This document shows, in pieces, positions 1 to 5,601 of a stretch of DNA of 12,743 bases. This DNA is from Bacteriovoracaceae bacterium. GTDB taxonomy: Bacteria; Bdellovibrionota; Bacteriovoracia; Bacteriovoracales; Bacteriovoracaceae. Both the position numbers and the translations under genes were made by a program. The notes under the pieces were generated by a model. It searched no databases. It saw nothing but the letters and a program-made list of their open reading frames with translations, and was not told where the DNA came from. Location of the stretch: contig CANETG010000052.1 in assembly GCA_947440875.1 (NCBI GenBank), positions 1-12,743 on the forward strand, in the 5' to 3' direction. Position 1 is the stretch's first letter; each line of letters starts with the position of its first letter.

Positions 1-603
1 AGCGCGCGAATATTCAGGCCCGAATCCCGAAGGAAGGAGATCCACACGGTCAACGGCATCGGGAATAACAACACTTGAAAGTCCGCCGAAGTGAAAAACG
101 ATCGGAACGCGATGTCCATCAATCACGTAGCCTGTGTCTTCGGGACTCGCACCTTGAATAATAATCTGTGCGTTGGCGCCACTCTGGGCAACTCCTGGAA
201 GGTTCTGTGCCGCTCTGATTGGATCTCCACCGAAAGAACCTGGTGCTTTCATGAATTCTTCGCGCGTGAGAGTTTGTCCTTGATCGTCACGTTTAGTCAC
301 TTTTCCCGTCACTGTCGTTTCGAATCCTGTGTAGCTAATTTTCTCTAGGTAAATTGTCCCTGTGGTGCAAGGCTTCTCGTATTTCTGATAGCCCGTAAGA
401 TTAATTACGAAAGTACAGTCCCCTACCGGAACTTCGGAGAAAGAAAAATTCCCTGCCTCTGATGTTGTGGATTTTAATTTGTGAGGAAGTAAAAAAACGT
501 TCACGTCAGAAAGATTTTTTTTCGTTCCTCTTTCAAAAAGCCTACCCTGAAACTCGACTGCGAAAGCCGACCATGAGAAAAGAAAAACGACTAAGTAACT
601 CAT
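1..603 (-). CDS. TonB-dependent outer-membrane receptor, N-terminal part (cut by window edge)
   Basis: Read on the minus strand from an ATG at 603, the first 201 codons are open to the window edge. Residues 1-15 are a signal peptide (MSYLVVFLFSWSAFA). About residues 18-85 resemble a carboxypeptidase regulatory-like beta-sandwich (GxLxERGTKKxLSDVxVF, then a GNFSFSEVPVG turn). From about residue 110 the plug domain begins, with the typical strings NLPGV, IIIQGASPEDTGYVIDG, VPIVFHFGGLSSVV and DRVDLLPSGFGPEYSR. Such receptors import a bound ligand across the outer membrane using energy from TonB. The start codon overlaps the tonB stop by one base (TAATG), so translation is probably coupled. The substrate cannot be told from this part, and the beta-barrel lies outside the window. 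The family call is strong. Confidence 0.9.
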   Translation of the reverse strand, partial: MSYLVVFLFSWSAFAVEFQGRLFERGTKKNLSDVNVFLLPHKLKSTTSEAGNFSFSEVPVGDCTFVINLTGYQKYEKPCTTGTIYLEKISYTGFETTVTGKVTKRDDQGQTLTREEFMKAPGSFGGDPIRAAQNLPGVAQSGANAQIIIQGASPEDTGYVIDGHRVPIVFHFGGLSSVVIPDAVDRVDLLPSGFGPEYSRA

Positions 604-1259
604 TAATACTCCAGAAGGAAGCGAAGGGTATAACGGATCTTAACCGCCACTGCTCTACCGTCGACTTCTGCGGCTTTGAATTTAAATTTTTTCATCGCTT
701 GGATGGCACCAGTGCGGAAAATTTCTTCTCCCTCAACAACATTCGCCTGTCTCACAAAGCCTTTTTGATCGACGAGAATATCCATGACAACTTTCCCTTC
801 GATTTTTTTATCTCGCGCCTCTTTGGGATAGACCGGCCGGACCTCCGAAATAACCTGTGGCATTTGCGAAACGAGATACTCTTCTGTAGGTGTAGGCAGA
901 GAATCCGCGTCTTCGTTTTTGAGCGTTTCAGAGTCAGTAGACTTGGCCAAAGTATTTCCTTTCTTGGCACTCACTGCTTCTGCATCATTGACACTTTCAT
1001 CGGTGTAAGAATTTCTATTTGCCCCGAAGACTTCGCGACTAGGCTGATTCGAAGTCTGTTCGTTGATAGACTTTAAAACGATTTTCGGTTTTTCATCTTT
1101 TACTTCCGTGAGTTTTTGTATCTCAAAGGGTTCGGTATAGATTGGCACTTCATAAACTTCCGGAGCAGGAAGTGAAATTTTAGTGAGCACAACAAATGCC
1201 ACAGAGATCAGAGCATGGATTAGGACAGAGAGTTGCCAGGGCCTTAGAGCTCCCATCAC
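603..1259 (-). CDS. tonB: TonB energy-transducing protein
   Basis: The product is 218 residues. The N-terminal membrane anchor holds the S-x3-H motif (SVLIH, residues 11-15) that couples TonB to ExbBD. A charged linker follows, rich in Glu, Lys and Ser rather than the Pro-Lys repeats of enterobacterial TonB. The C-terminal TonB domain spans about residues 130-216 (RPVYPKEARDKKIEGKVVMD, then ATQ-like core GAIQAMKKFKFKAA and VKIRYTLRF). It reaches from the inner membrane to the TonB box of the receptor encoded next. The start is ambiguous: GTG at 1259 and ATG at 1256 are adjacent codons in GTGATG, which overlaps the exbD TGA stop. A GGAGAAGG sequence about 10 nt upstream favours the GTG, but either start changes only one residue. 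Confidence 0.93.
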   Translation of the reverse strand: MMGALRPWQLSVLIHALISVAFVVLTKISLPAPEVYEVPIYTEPFEIQKLTEVKDEKPKIVLKSINEQTSNQPSREVFGANRNSYTDESVNDAEAVSAKKGNTLAKSTDSETLKNEDADSLPTPTEEYLVSQMPQVISEVRPVYPKEARDKKIEGKVVMDILVDQKGFVRQANVVEGEEIFRTGAIQAMKKFKFKAAEVDGRAVAVKIRYTLRFLLEY

Positions 1260-1669
1260 TGATTCTTTACCTTCTCCACCTGGAGAGCAAAACGATTAAG
1301 ATTATTTTTTTTCAGAAGATCGATCACGCGAACCACGTCCCCGTGGCGTGCGTCGGTATCTGCACTCAGAAGAAAATTTGTTTCTGGAGCTTGTCGTGAA
1401 ATCTTTGAAAACTCTTCTTGAAGCGCCTCTTCTGATAAGAGCCTTCCGGCCAGAACAACCTGCCCTTCTTTGGTAATGGCAATACCTAGGGAAGCGGCCT
1501 TAGAGGTGATATCGGAAGTGAGAGTCTTGGGAAGATTGACCTTCAAGCTCTCTTTAATCATCGCCGGAGCCGTGACCATAAATATGACGAGGAGAACGAG
1601 GACCACATCCACGAAAGGTGTAATGTTGATCTCATTAATTCCCTCATCCTCTTGTGAATTAAATGCCAT
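1256..1669 (-). CDS. exbD: ExbD/TolR-family proton-channel subunit
   Basis: The product is 137 residues, the normal size for ExbD/TolR. After a short cytoplasmic N-terminus comes INITPFVDVVLVLLVIFMV. The Asp at residue 21 in this TM segment matches the essential proton-carrying Asp of ExbD (Asp25 in E. coli). The rest (PKTLTSDI, EGQVVLAGRLLSEEALQEEF, SADTDARHGDVVRVIDLLKK) is the periplasmic domain, including the usual ADxxARHGxVVxVIDxL stretch. It works with ExbB in the inner membrane to convert proton-motive force into TonB movement. It starts 3 nt after the exbB stop and overlaps the tonB start, so the genes are one operon. Because tonB follows directly, ExbD is preferred over TolR. Confidence 0.92.
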   Translation of the reverse strand: MAFNSQEDEGINEINITPFVDVVLVLLVIFMVTAPAMIKESLKVNLPKTLTSDITSKAASLGIAITKEGQVVLAGRLLSEEALQEEFSKISRQAPETNFLLSADTDARHGDVVRVIDLLKKNNLNRFALQVEKVKNQ

Positions 1670-1672
1670 GAC

Positions 1673-2233
1673 TTAATCCCTGTAAGCGAGGAAAAGATCT
1701 TTGAGCGTTCTTGCCTCAGCAAGAATGAGTCTCACTTTACGATTATAAAAATTGAAAGCGACGACTGCAGGGATAGCAACTACTAGCCCCACCGCAGTCA
1801 GAATGAGTGCCTCGGCCAGTGAGAACATGACTGTATTCGTACTTCCAGCTCCGCGGGACAATTCTCCAAAACTGACGATGATACCGAGGATCGTTCCCAA
1901 AAGTCCGATGAACGGAGTCGTTGATCCAAGTGTCCCTAAGACCGGCAAGCCTTTTTCTAATTCTTTTTTCTTATCACTGATGATCGCTTCAAACGCTTGG
2001 TCTACTTTTTCAGAAGATTTGAGAGACTGAAGCTCTTTCAAAAATTCTGCGTAGTAACCTGAAAAAGAAAAATTCTTTTCTCTGATCGATTTTTTTAAAT
2101 CGTTGGCGTGTGTAGGAATATTTTTGAAGTAACGACGGCGCTCGATAATGATAGAAATGGACCAGAAGGAAAGACCGATAAGAATCATGAGAACGAGACG
2201 ACCAAGCCATTCAATCACAGTGAGCCAAAGCAT
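1673..2233 (-). CDS. exbB: ExbB/TolQ-family proton-channel subunit
   Basis: The product is 186 residues with three predicted TM segments: about 5-31, 103-121 (PFIGLLGTILGIIVSF) and 139-162 (LAEALILTAVGLVVAIPAVV). The GLLGTxxGIxxSF and AEALxxTAxGLxVAIPAVVAFN strings are signatures of the MotA/TolQ/ExbB family. It is shorter than E. coli ExbB (244 residues), as in many short ExbB proteins outside the enterics. It forms the inner-membrane channel with ExbD and heads the exbB-exbD-tonB-receptor operon. Shine-Dalgarno GGAG lies 6 nt before the ATG and is mostly inside a 7-bp hairpin stem (see 2241-2260), which hints at translational control or an operator. Confidence 0.92.
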   Translation of the reverse strand: MLWLTVIEWLGRLVLMILIGLSFWSISIIIERRRYFKNIPTHANDLKKSIREKNFSFSGYYAEFLKELQSLKSSEKVDQAFEAIISDKKKELEKGLPVLGTLGSTTPFIGLLGTILGIIVSFGELSRGAGSTNTVMFSLAEALILTAVGLVVAIPAVVAFNFYNRKVRLILAEARTLKDLFLAYRD

Positions 2234-2240
2234 ATTTTTC

Positions 2241-2260
2241 TCCGAGAAAATTATCTCGGA
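2241..2260 (-). promoter_or_regulatory. Perfect inverted repeat covering the exbB ribosome binding site
   Basis: TCCGAGA (2241-2247), a 6-base spacer AAATTA, and TCTCGGA (2254-2260) form a perfect 7-bp inverted repeat. On the minus-strand transcript it ends within the GGAG Shine-Dalgarno, 6 nt before the exbB ATG. As RNA it would sequester most of the ribosome binding site; as DNA it could be an operator of an inverted-repeat-binding repressor. It is AT-rich in the centre but is not a good match to the E. coli Fur consensus. The structure is seen directly; the function is inferred. Confidence 0.45.
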
Positions 2261-2336
2261 ATCCTATACCAGGGGCGTAGAAACGTCAGATGTTTTTAGA
2301 CCGCTAGCATAGTGTCAAGTACGCCAATTCTTGGTC

Positions 2337-2387
2337 AAAGCCCCCTAAAAAATGAAAGAGTACTGAGACTAACAGTGAGGAGGCTTT
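2337..2387. repeat. Imperfect inverted repeat upstream of the exbB operon
   Basis: AAAGCCCCC (2337-2345) and GGAGGCTTT (2379-2387) are complementary at 8 of 9 positions; on the minus-strand RNA the mismatch is a G-U wobble. The loop is 33 bases. It lies between the small peptide gene and exbB and could be part of a transcript end or a regulatory site. No strong T-run follows on the minus strand. A TTGACA box (minus strand, 2318-2313) lies just downstream, but I see no convincing -10 box at normal spacing, so no promoter is called. Confidence 0.3.
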
Positions 2388-2417
2388 TCCGAGTATTTGG
2401 AAATTATTTGGATGTGC

Positions 2418-2582
2418 TTAAGCAAGCCGACGATAAACTTTGCGGACTCCGAGGGCTTGGTAGAGAAGGGATTTTTTAAGACCGGTGTAGCCCTGGGCCT
2501 TCCCGTAAGCAAACTTTGGGGGAGCAGCGATGGCCGAGAGCGAGAGAGAGAGAGCAAAAAAGATAAGGATAATTTGTTTCAT
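2418..2582 (-). CDS. Small secreted basic peptide (54 aa), unknown function
   Basis: From the ATG at 2582 the frame encodes 54 residues. The first 20 form a clear signal peptide (MKQIILIFFALSLSLSAIAA) with a likely cut after the AIAA stretch. The predicted mature part is about 34 residues, strongly basic, and ends KVYRRLA. I do not recognise the family. Support for its being real is the signal peptide, the clean frame and the lack of any other gene in this gap. Against it, the Shine-Dalgarno is weak and no homologue is known to me. The signal region is written in a CT dinucleotide run (2542-2554, 6.5 units), where slippage would shift the frame. It follows fabI and the DUF309 gene on the same strand and may be cotranscribed. 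Confidence 0.5.
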   Translation of the reverse strand: MKQIILIFFALSLSLSAIAAPPKFAYGKAQGYTGLKKSLLYQALGVRKVYRRLA

Positions 2583-2634
2583 GTAACCAGAGTCTAACCG
2601 CCCTTCGGCCCCCATCACACATCCGAGGGGTTAC
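2583..2634 (-). promoter_or_regulatory. Possible leader structure with competing stems before the small peptide gene
   Basis: GTAACC (2583-2588) touches the start codon and is perfectly complementary to GGTTAC (2629-2634). The inner TAACC (2595-2599) can pair with the same GGTTA, so two mutually exclusive stems are possible. TCGG/CCGA segments in the loop could extend the inner stem. Only the pairing is seen; a regulatory role is inferred. Confidence 0.25.
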
Positions 2635-2682
2635 ACGTTTATCCGAGACAAGAAACAGTGGCAGTCCCCCCAAAGCGTACCT

Positions 2683-3093
2683 CTAAAGTGTGGCAGTGTC
2701 GGGAAAACGAAATTCATAGAGTGAAACGAAATCATTGAGCTCTGACTGAGTCCCTTCGGGCACGGCCATGACTAATTTTTCTAGCTCATACCAATGAAGT
2801 TTTTCTACTTCCGGAGTCAGCACGTGGAGCTCGCGAGCTTTTTTAAATTTTTCTTTCGCTTTGGTGATCATGCCTTGGGCACCGATGATTTTATCATCGC
2901 GGTAATGGATGCAGGCAGCGGCCACTTGGATGACGGCCCAGTAAATGTAGCGAGCAGTATCGGTTCTATCTTCGAGCCAGATCTCTTCCAGGCTCTCGTG
3001 GCATTCCCAATATTTTTGTTCGTTAAAAAGGTGAATGCCCTCTTTCATTTTCTTCAGGTGCTCCGGAGTGAACTGTCCGAAGACATACGACAC
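2683..3093 (-). CDS. DUF309-family protein
   Basis: The frame is open further upstream inside fabI, but the likely start is a GTG at 3093, giving 136 residues. This GTG shares one base with the fabI stop (TAGTG), the same coupling style as tonB/receptor in this window. The family signature lies at residues 19-39: GIHLFNEQKYWECHESLEEIW, with His32, Glu33, Glu36, Glu37 and Trp39. The rest is all-helical (YIYWAVIQVAAACIHY, EVEKLHWYELEKLVMAV). DUF309 proteins are small soluble helical proteins of unknown function. An ATG at 3048 with a purine-rich upstream stretch is an alternative start, but it would remove residues just before the conserved core. The family call is firm; a role in fatty-acid metabolism is suggested only by the tight link to fabI. 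Confidence 0.82.
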   Translation of the reverse strand: MSYVFGQFTPEHLKKMKEGIHLFNEQKYWECHESLEEIWLEDRTDTARYIYWAVIQVAAACIHYRDDKIIGAQGMITKAKEKFKKARELHVLTPEVEKLHWYELEKLVMAVPEGTQSELNDFVSLYEFRFPDTATL

Positions 3094-3863
3094 TAGAAAC
3101 CGCCCAGAATGTTGAGTCCTGAGTCCACATACAGAACTTGCCCAGTCACTCCGCCGGAGAGAGAAGAAGCCAGATAAACCGCGGCTCCCCCGCAGTCTTC
3201 CGGGGTCACATTTTTCTTCATCGGAGAAATTTCTTCGACTTGAGAAAGAAGAGATCTGAAACCAGTAATTCCGGACGCCGCAAGAGTTTTGATCGGACCA
3301 GCGGAAATACAATTTACTTTAATCCCTCGAGGACCAAGATCGTACGCGAGGTAACGAGTCGATGCTTCGAGAGCAGCTTTGGCGACACCCATGACGTTAT
3401 AGTTCTTGATGACTTTTTGTGATCCGTAATAGGTCATGCTGATAATAGAACCATTATCGTTCATTAAATCTTGAAGTGAGTCCGTGATCCCTACCAGGGA
3501 GAATGCGGAAATATCACACGCCATCGCGAAACCTTTTCGTGATGTGTGCATGAAAGCGCGTGAAAGATCTTCTTTATCAGCGAACGCGAGAGAATGAACG
3601 ATGATATCGAACTTCCCCCACTTTTCTTCAACCGTCTTTCTCATCGCTGGATAGTGAGCGTCGTTAGTCACATCCATTTCAAAAACAAAATCAGCACCGA
3701 TTTCAGCGGCGAGTGGCTCCACTCTTTTTTTGATGGCGTCGTTCATATAAGAAAGAGCAATAGAACATCCCTGCTCTTTAAATGCTTTGGTAATTCCCCA
3801 GGCGATGGAGCGGTCGTTGGCCAGACCAAGGATAAGAGCTTTTTTACCTTCGAGTAACTTCAT
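3093..3863 (-). CDS. fabI: Enoyl-[acyl-carrier-protein] reductase FabI
   Basis: The product is 256 residues of a short-chain dehydrogenase-type enoyl-ACP reductase, which reduces the trans-2 double bond of enoyl-ACP with NAD(P)H in the last step of each fatty-acid elongation cycle. The nucleotide-binding loop is GLANDRSIAWGI (residues 13-24). The catalytic set Tyr145, Tyr155 and Lys162 appears in YNVMGVAKAALEASTRYLA and matches the E. coli spacing. Residue 93 is Ala (SLAFAD), as in Gram-positive-type FabI, instead of the Gly93 of E. coli. ATG 3863 is chosen over an upstream GTG at 3869 because GAGG lies 5 nt before it, while the GTG overlaps that ribosome binding site. The site is buried in a perfect hairpin. 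DUF309 follows with a 1-nt overlap. Confidence 0.96.
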   Translation of the reverse strand: MKLLEGKKALILGLANDRSIAWGITKAFKEQGCSIALSYMNDAIKKRVEPLAAEIGADFVFEMDVTNDAHYPAMRKTVEEKWGKFDIIVHSLAFADKEDLSRAFMHTSRKGFAMACDISAFSLVGITDSLQDLMNDNGSIISMTYYGSQKVIKNYNVMGVAKAALEASTRYLAYDLGPRGIKVNCISAGPIKTLAASGITGFRSLLSQVEEISPMKKNVTPEDCGGAAVYLASSLSGGVTGQVLYVDSGLNILGGF

Positions 3864-3868
3864 AAACA

Positions 3869-3884
3869 CCTCACTATTGTGAGG
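3869..3884 (-). promoter_or_regulatory. Hairpin sequestering the fabI ribosome binding site
   Basis: CCTCAC (3869-3874), loop TATT, GTGAGG (3879-3884) is a perfect 6-bp stem with a 4-base loop. On the minus-strand RNA its 3' arm is GTGAGG, the fabI Shine-Dalgarno, ending 5 nt before the ATG. It would limit ribosome access unless opened, or could be a protein-binding operator. The structure is direct observation; the regulatory role is inference. Confidence 0.45.
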
Positions 3885-4006
3885 GTCAGTTTAGCTGTTT
3901 GCCATGCATTAAGGAAAGGATTTGCGCTCTTTTCTATTCCCGCAACTGGCTGCAATTTTGAGAAGATCGCCTCGAATTTGCTTTAAAAAACGGTAAGACT
4001 TTTGAG

Positions 4007-4050
4007 AAAAACATCTGCAAACTCAGATTCGACATCTGCCAGGACAGATG
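4007..4050 (-). terminator. Possible tandem-hairpin terminator after the J-domain gene
   Basis: On the minus strand, 31 nt after the stop of the J-domain gene, CATCTG-TCCTGG-CAGATG (4050-4033) forms one hairpin. ATCTG-AGTTTG-CAGAT (4028-4013) forms a second, followed after one base by five T residues (4011-4007). The stems are short (6 and 5 bp), so termination would be weak. A longer alternative pairing between the first and last arms is also possible. Confidence 0.4.
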
Positions 4051-4081
4051 GGACGAAAAAAAAAGACAAAGAACACAAACC

Positions 4082-4651
4082 TCAAGAAGCTTTCTTTTTT
4101 AGTTTCGAGTAGGCGTCATTTATTTCTTTGGTTTTTTTCTCGGCGAGCTTTTTGAAATCTGGACCCATGCTCGCGACGCGGTCAGGGTGACTTTGTTTTA
4201 AGAGTTCATGGTAGCGCGATTTGAGTTCGCTCGGAGTGAATTTTTGACCGGGAAGAAGTTCAAAAAGGGCCTCGGGAGACTGACCCGCTTCTGCAGCTGG
4301 ACGTTTCGGTGACTCTCTTTTTGGTTCTTCTTTTTTTGGCTCTTCTTTTTTGGGCTGCTCTTTTTTAGAGTCTGTTTTTCTATTCTGCTGTTGAAACTTC
4401 TGATGCTCGCGATTCAATTCTTCAGCATCACGCTTGATCTTTTCTTCAAGTCGCATGACTTTTGGTTCTTCGGGAAATTGAGGGAGATCGAACTCAGGGT
4501 CTACTTTTCTTGCGTCTCTCATCGTAGAACGAAAAAACCAGAAAGGTAGTTTAATGAAGACGAAATAGCCGACAACAACAGAAACGACGAAGGGAACGAT
4601 TTTCGTTCCTGCTTTCATCATCGTTGTCATGACGTATTCACCGTAATCCAT
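4082..4651 (-). CDS. Membrane-anchored J-domain (DnaJ-like) protein
   Basis: The product is 189 residues. A TM segment spans about 18-40 (IVPFVVSVVVGYFVFIKLPF). A helical charged segment follows, then a Lys/Pro/Glu repeat of the type KKEEPKKEEPKRESPKR. The C-terminal J domain covers about 130-189 and has the Hsp70-activating HPD tripeptide at His155-Pro156-Asp157 and the EINDAYSKL helix. The layout (N-terminal anchor, C-terminal J domain) recalls DjlA, but at 189 residues it lacks room for the TerB-like middle domain of DjlA. It probably recruits DnaK to the inner membrane. GGGAG lies 4 nt before the ATG, supporting this start. It stands alone between a probable terminator and a divergent lipoprotein gene. 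Confidence 0.85.
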   Translation of the reverse strand: MDYGEYVMTTMMKAGTKIVPFVVSVVVGYFVFIKLPFWFFRSTMRDARKVDPEFDLPQFPEEPKVMRLEEKIKRDAEELNREHQKFQQQNRKTDSKKEQPKKEEPKKEEPKRESPKRPAAEAGQSPEALFELLPGQKFTPSELKSRYHELLKQSHPDRVASMGPDFKKLAEKKTKEINDAYSKLKKKAS

Positions 4652-4968
4652 GTCGCTCCCTACATTTCATATCGGCAAATCACTCTTTTTCATGGGGTAT
4701 TTTATTCTAGAGCAAGGCGCTCGGGATTCTTAAGAATGAATGAAATCTCAGAGGCTTAAGCAAAATAGATTTTTGGGATCGTAAAAAAATAGATTCACTT
4801 TGAGGTTTTGTACCCCGAAAAACGTGAACGAAGAATTTCGGTTAAAACTCCTGTCCCAAAGTTCCACTTGAAGATGAGTATTCGAACGAACAAACTCTGG
4901 GCTCATCTTAAGTTTATCACAAGGTTCAAAATAAATCGTTGAAGCCTAAAAAACCCACAGAGGTAATC
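4652..4968. other. Intergenic region between divergent genes
   Basis: These 317 bases separate the minus-strand J-domain gene from the plus-strand lipoprotein gene, so both promoters should lie here, but I find no pair of -35/-10 boxes good enough to call. It holds a 12-bp perfect palindrome ATTCTTAAGAAT (4726-4737), two copies of AAAATAGATT-like sequence near 4760-4795, and a long imperfect stem at 4866-4913. I see no open reading frame with a credible start or signal. Confidence 0.6.
4866..4913 (+). promoter_or_regulatory. Long imperfect stem in the lipoprotein leader
   Basis: ACTT-G-AAGATGAG (4866-4878) pairs with CTCATCTT-AAGT (4902-4913): 12 base pairs with a single bulged G and a 23-base loop that itself contains TTCGAA. 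It ends 55 nt before the lipoprotein ATG and has no T-run on either strand, so it is not a terminator. It may be a 5' UTR structure or an operator. Confidence 0.35.
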
Positions 4969-5601
4969 ATGGTCAGAACTCTCTCTTTTATATTCGTTTT
5001 CTTGTTCCTGGCTTCATGTGGAAAATCCGGTGGCGGAAGTACTTCCGCCGGAGACACTGTGAGTCTCGAAGAAATCGAGTCAGGTGTGACTCCGTCTGCG
5101 GCACTCAATTTTGAAGTGAACGTCAGCCTGGATGATGAATTTACGACAGCCCAAGAAGATAAGATCCGTGCCGCTTCCGAACTCATTAAAAAAGTGATCG
5201 CATCAGATGAATTTAAAAGAAACATTCTGAATCATCAATTTAGTGGTAAAAAAACGTTCAATGATAATCAGGGACTTTCTAATGCTCAGATTTATAAGAA
5301 GATTATTGAAGGCTCAGAGATGTTGAATCCCGGAGTTGATAATCAGATGGATCTCTCGCTCGAAGTCTATCGGGCGGCAAACAATACCGTCGGGTACACT
5401 TATCCTTCCGAGTTGCGCGTGTGGATGAATGAAAGATTCCTCAATGCCAATAGACCTTACGGAGTGACGACGAACATGGTTCACGAGTGGCTACATAAAC
5501 TTGGGTTTCAACATGCAGTCTCTGCCACTCCGACAAGAAAGTACTCAGTCCCCTACGCTGTTGGATACTTAGTGCGGAGTCTCGCTAAGAAGCTCGACTA
5601 G
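4969..5601 (+). CDS. Lipoprotein with zincin (metzincin-like) HExxHxxGxxH motif
   Basis: From the ATG at 4969 (AGAGG 5 nt upstream) the product is 210 residues. It has a lipoprotein signal: hydrophobic core FIFVFLFL and lipobox Leu14-Ala15-Ser16-Cys17. The residue after Cys is Gly, which suggests outer-membrane rather than inner-membrane retention. A Gly/Ser-rich tether follows. The C-terminal part carries HEWLHKLGFQH (His172, Glu173, His176, Gly179, His182), the zinc-binding and catalytic layout of metzincin-type peptidases, followed by SVPYAVGYL. No clear Met-turn is seen after the motif, so activity and clan are inferred, not proven. The frame extends upstream to 4939, but that start would put charged residues ahead of the signal. 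It converges on, and shares its stop bases with, a second zincin gene. Confidence 0.8.
   Translation: MVRTLSFIFVFLFLASCGKSGGGSTSAGDTVSLEEIESGVTPSAALNFEVNVSLDDEFTTAQEDKIRAASELIKKVIASDEFKRNILNHQFSGKKTFNDNQGLSNAQIYKKIIEGSEMLNPGVDNQMDLSLEVYRAANNTVGYTYPSELRVWMNERFLNANRPYGVTTNMVHEWLHKLGFQHAVSATPTRKYSVPYAVGYLVRSLAKKLD

Noticed and set aside
462..1076. Long plus-strand open frame opposite tonB
   Set aside because: It lies antisense to a well-supported tonB frame, has no family resemblance and an odd Phe/Arg-rich composition. It is a shadow frame.
2313..2318. TTGACA as the -35 box of an exbB promoter
   Set aside because: No acceptable -10 hexamer lies 16-18 bases downstream on the minus strand.
2476..2673. 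Alternative minus-strand frame overlapping the small secreted peptide
   Set aside because: It has no signal peptide at its start and no recognisable domain; the other frame has a convincing signal sequence.
4033..4060. Plus-strand terminator from the CATCTG/CAGATG hairpin
   Set aside because: On the plus strand the hairpin is followed by an A-run, not a T-run, and no plus-strand gene ends before it.
4320..4370. Pro-Lys-Glu tandem repeat in the J-domain protein as a mobile or CRISPR-like repeat
   Set aside because: It is a short in-frame low-complexity linker of a single gene, with no spacers.
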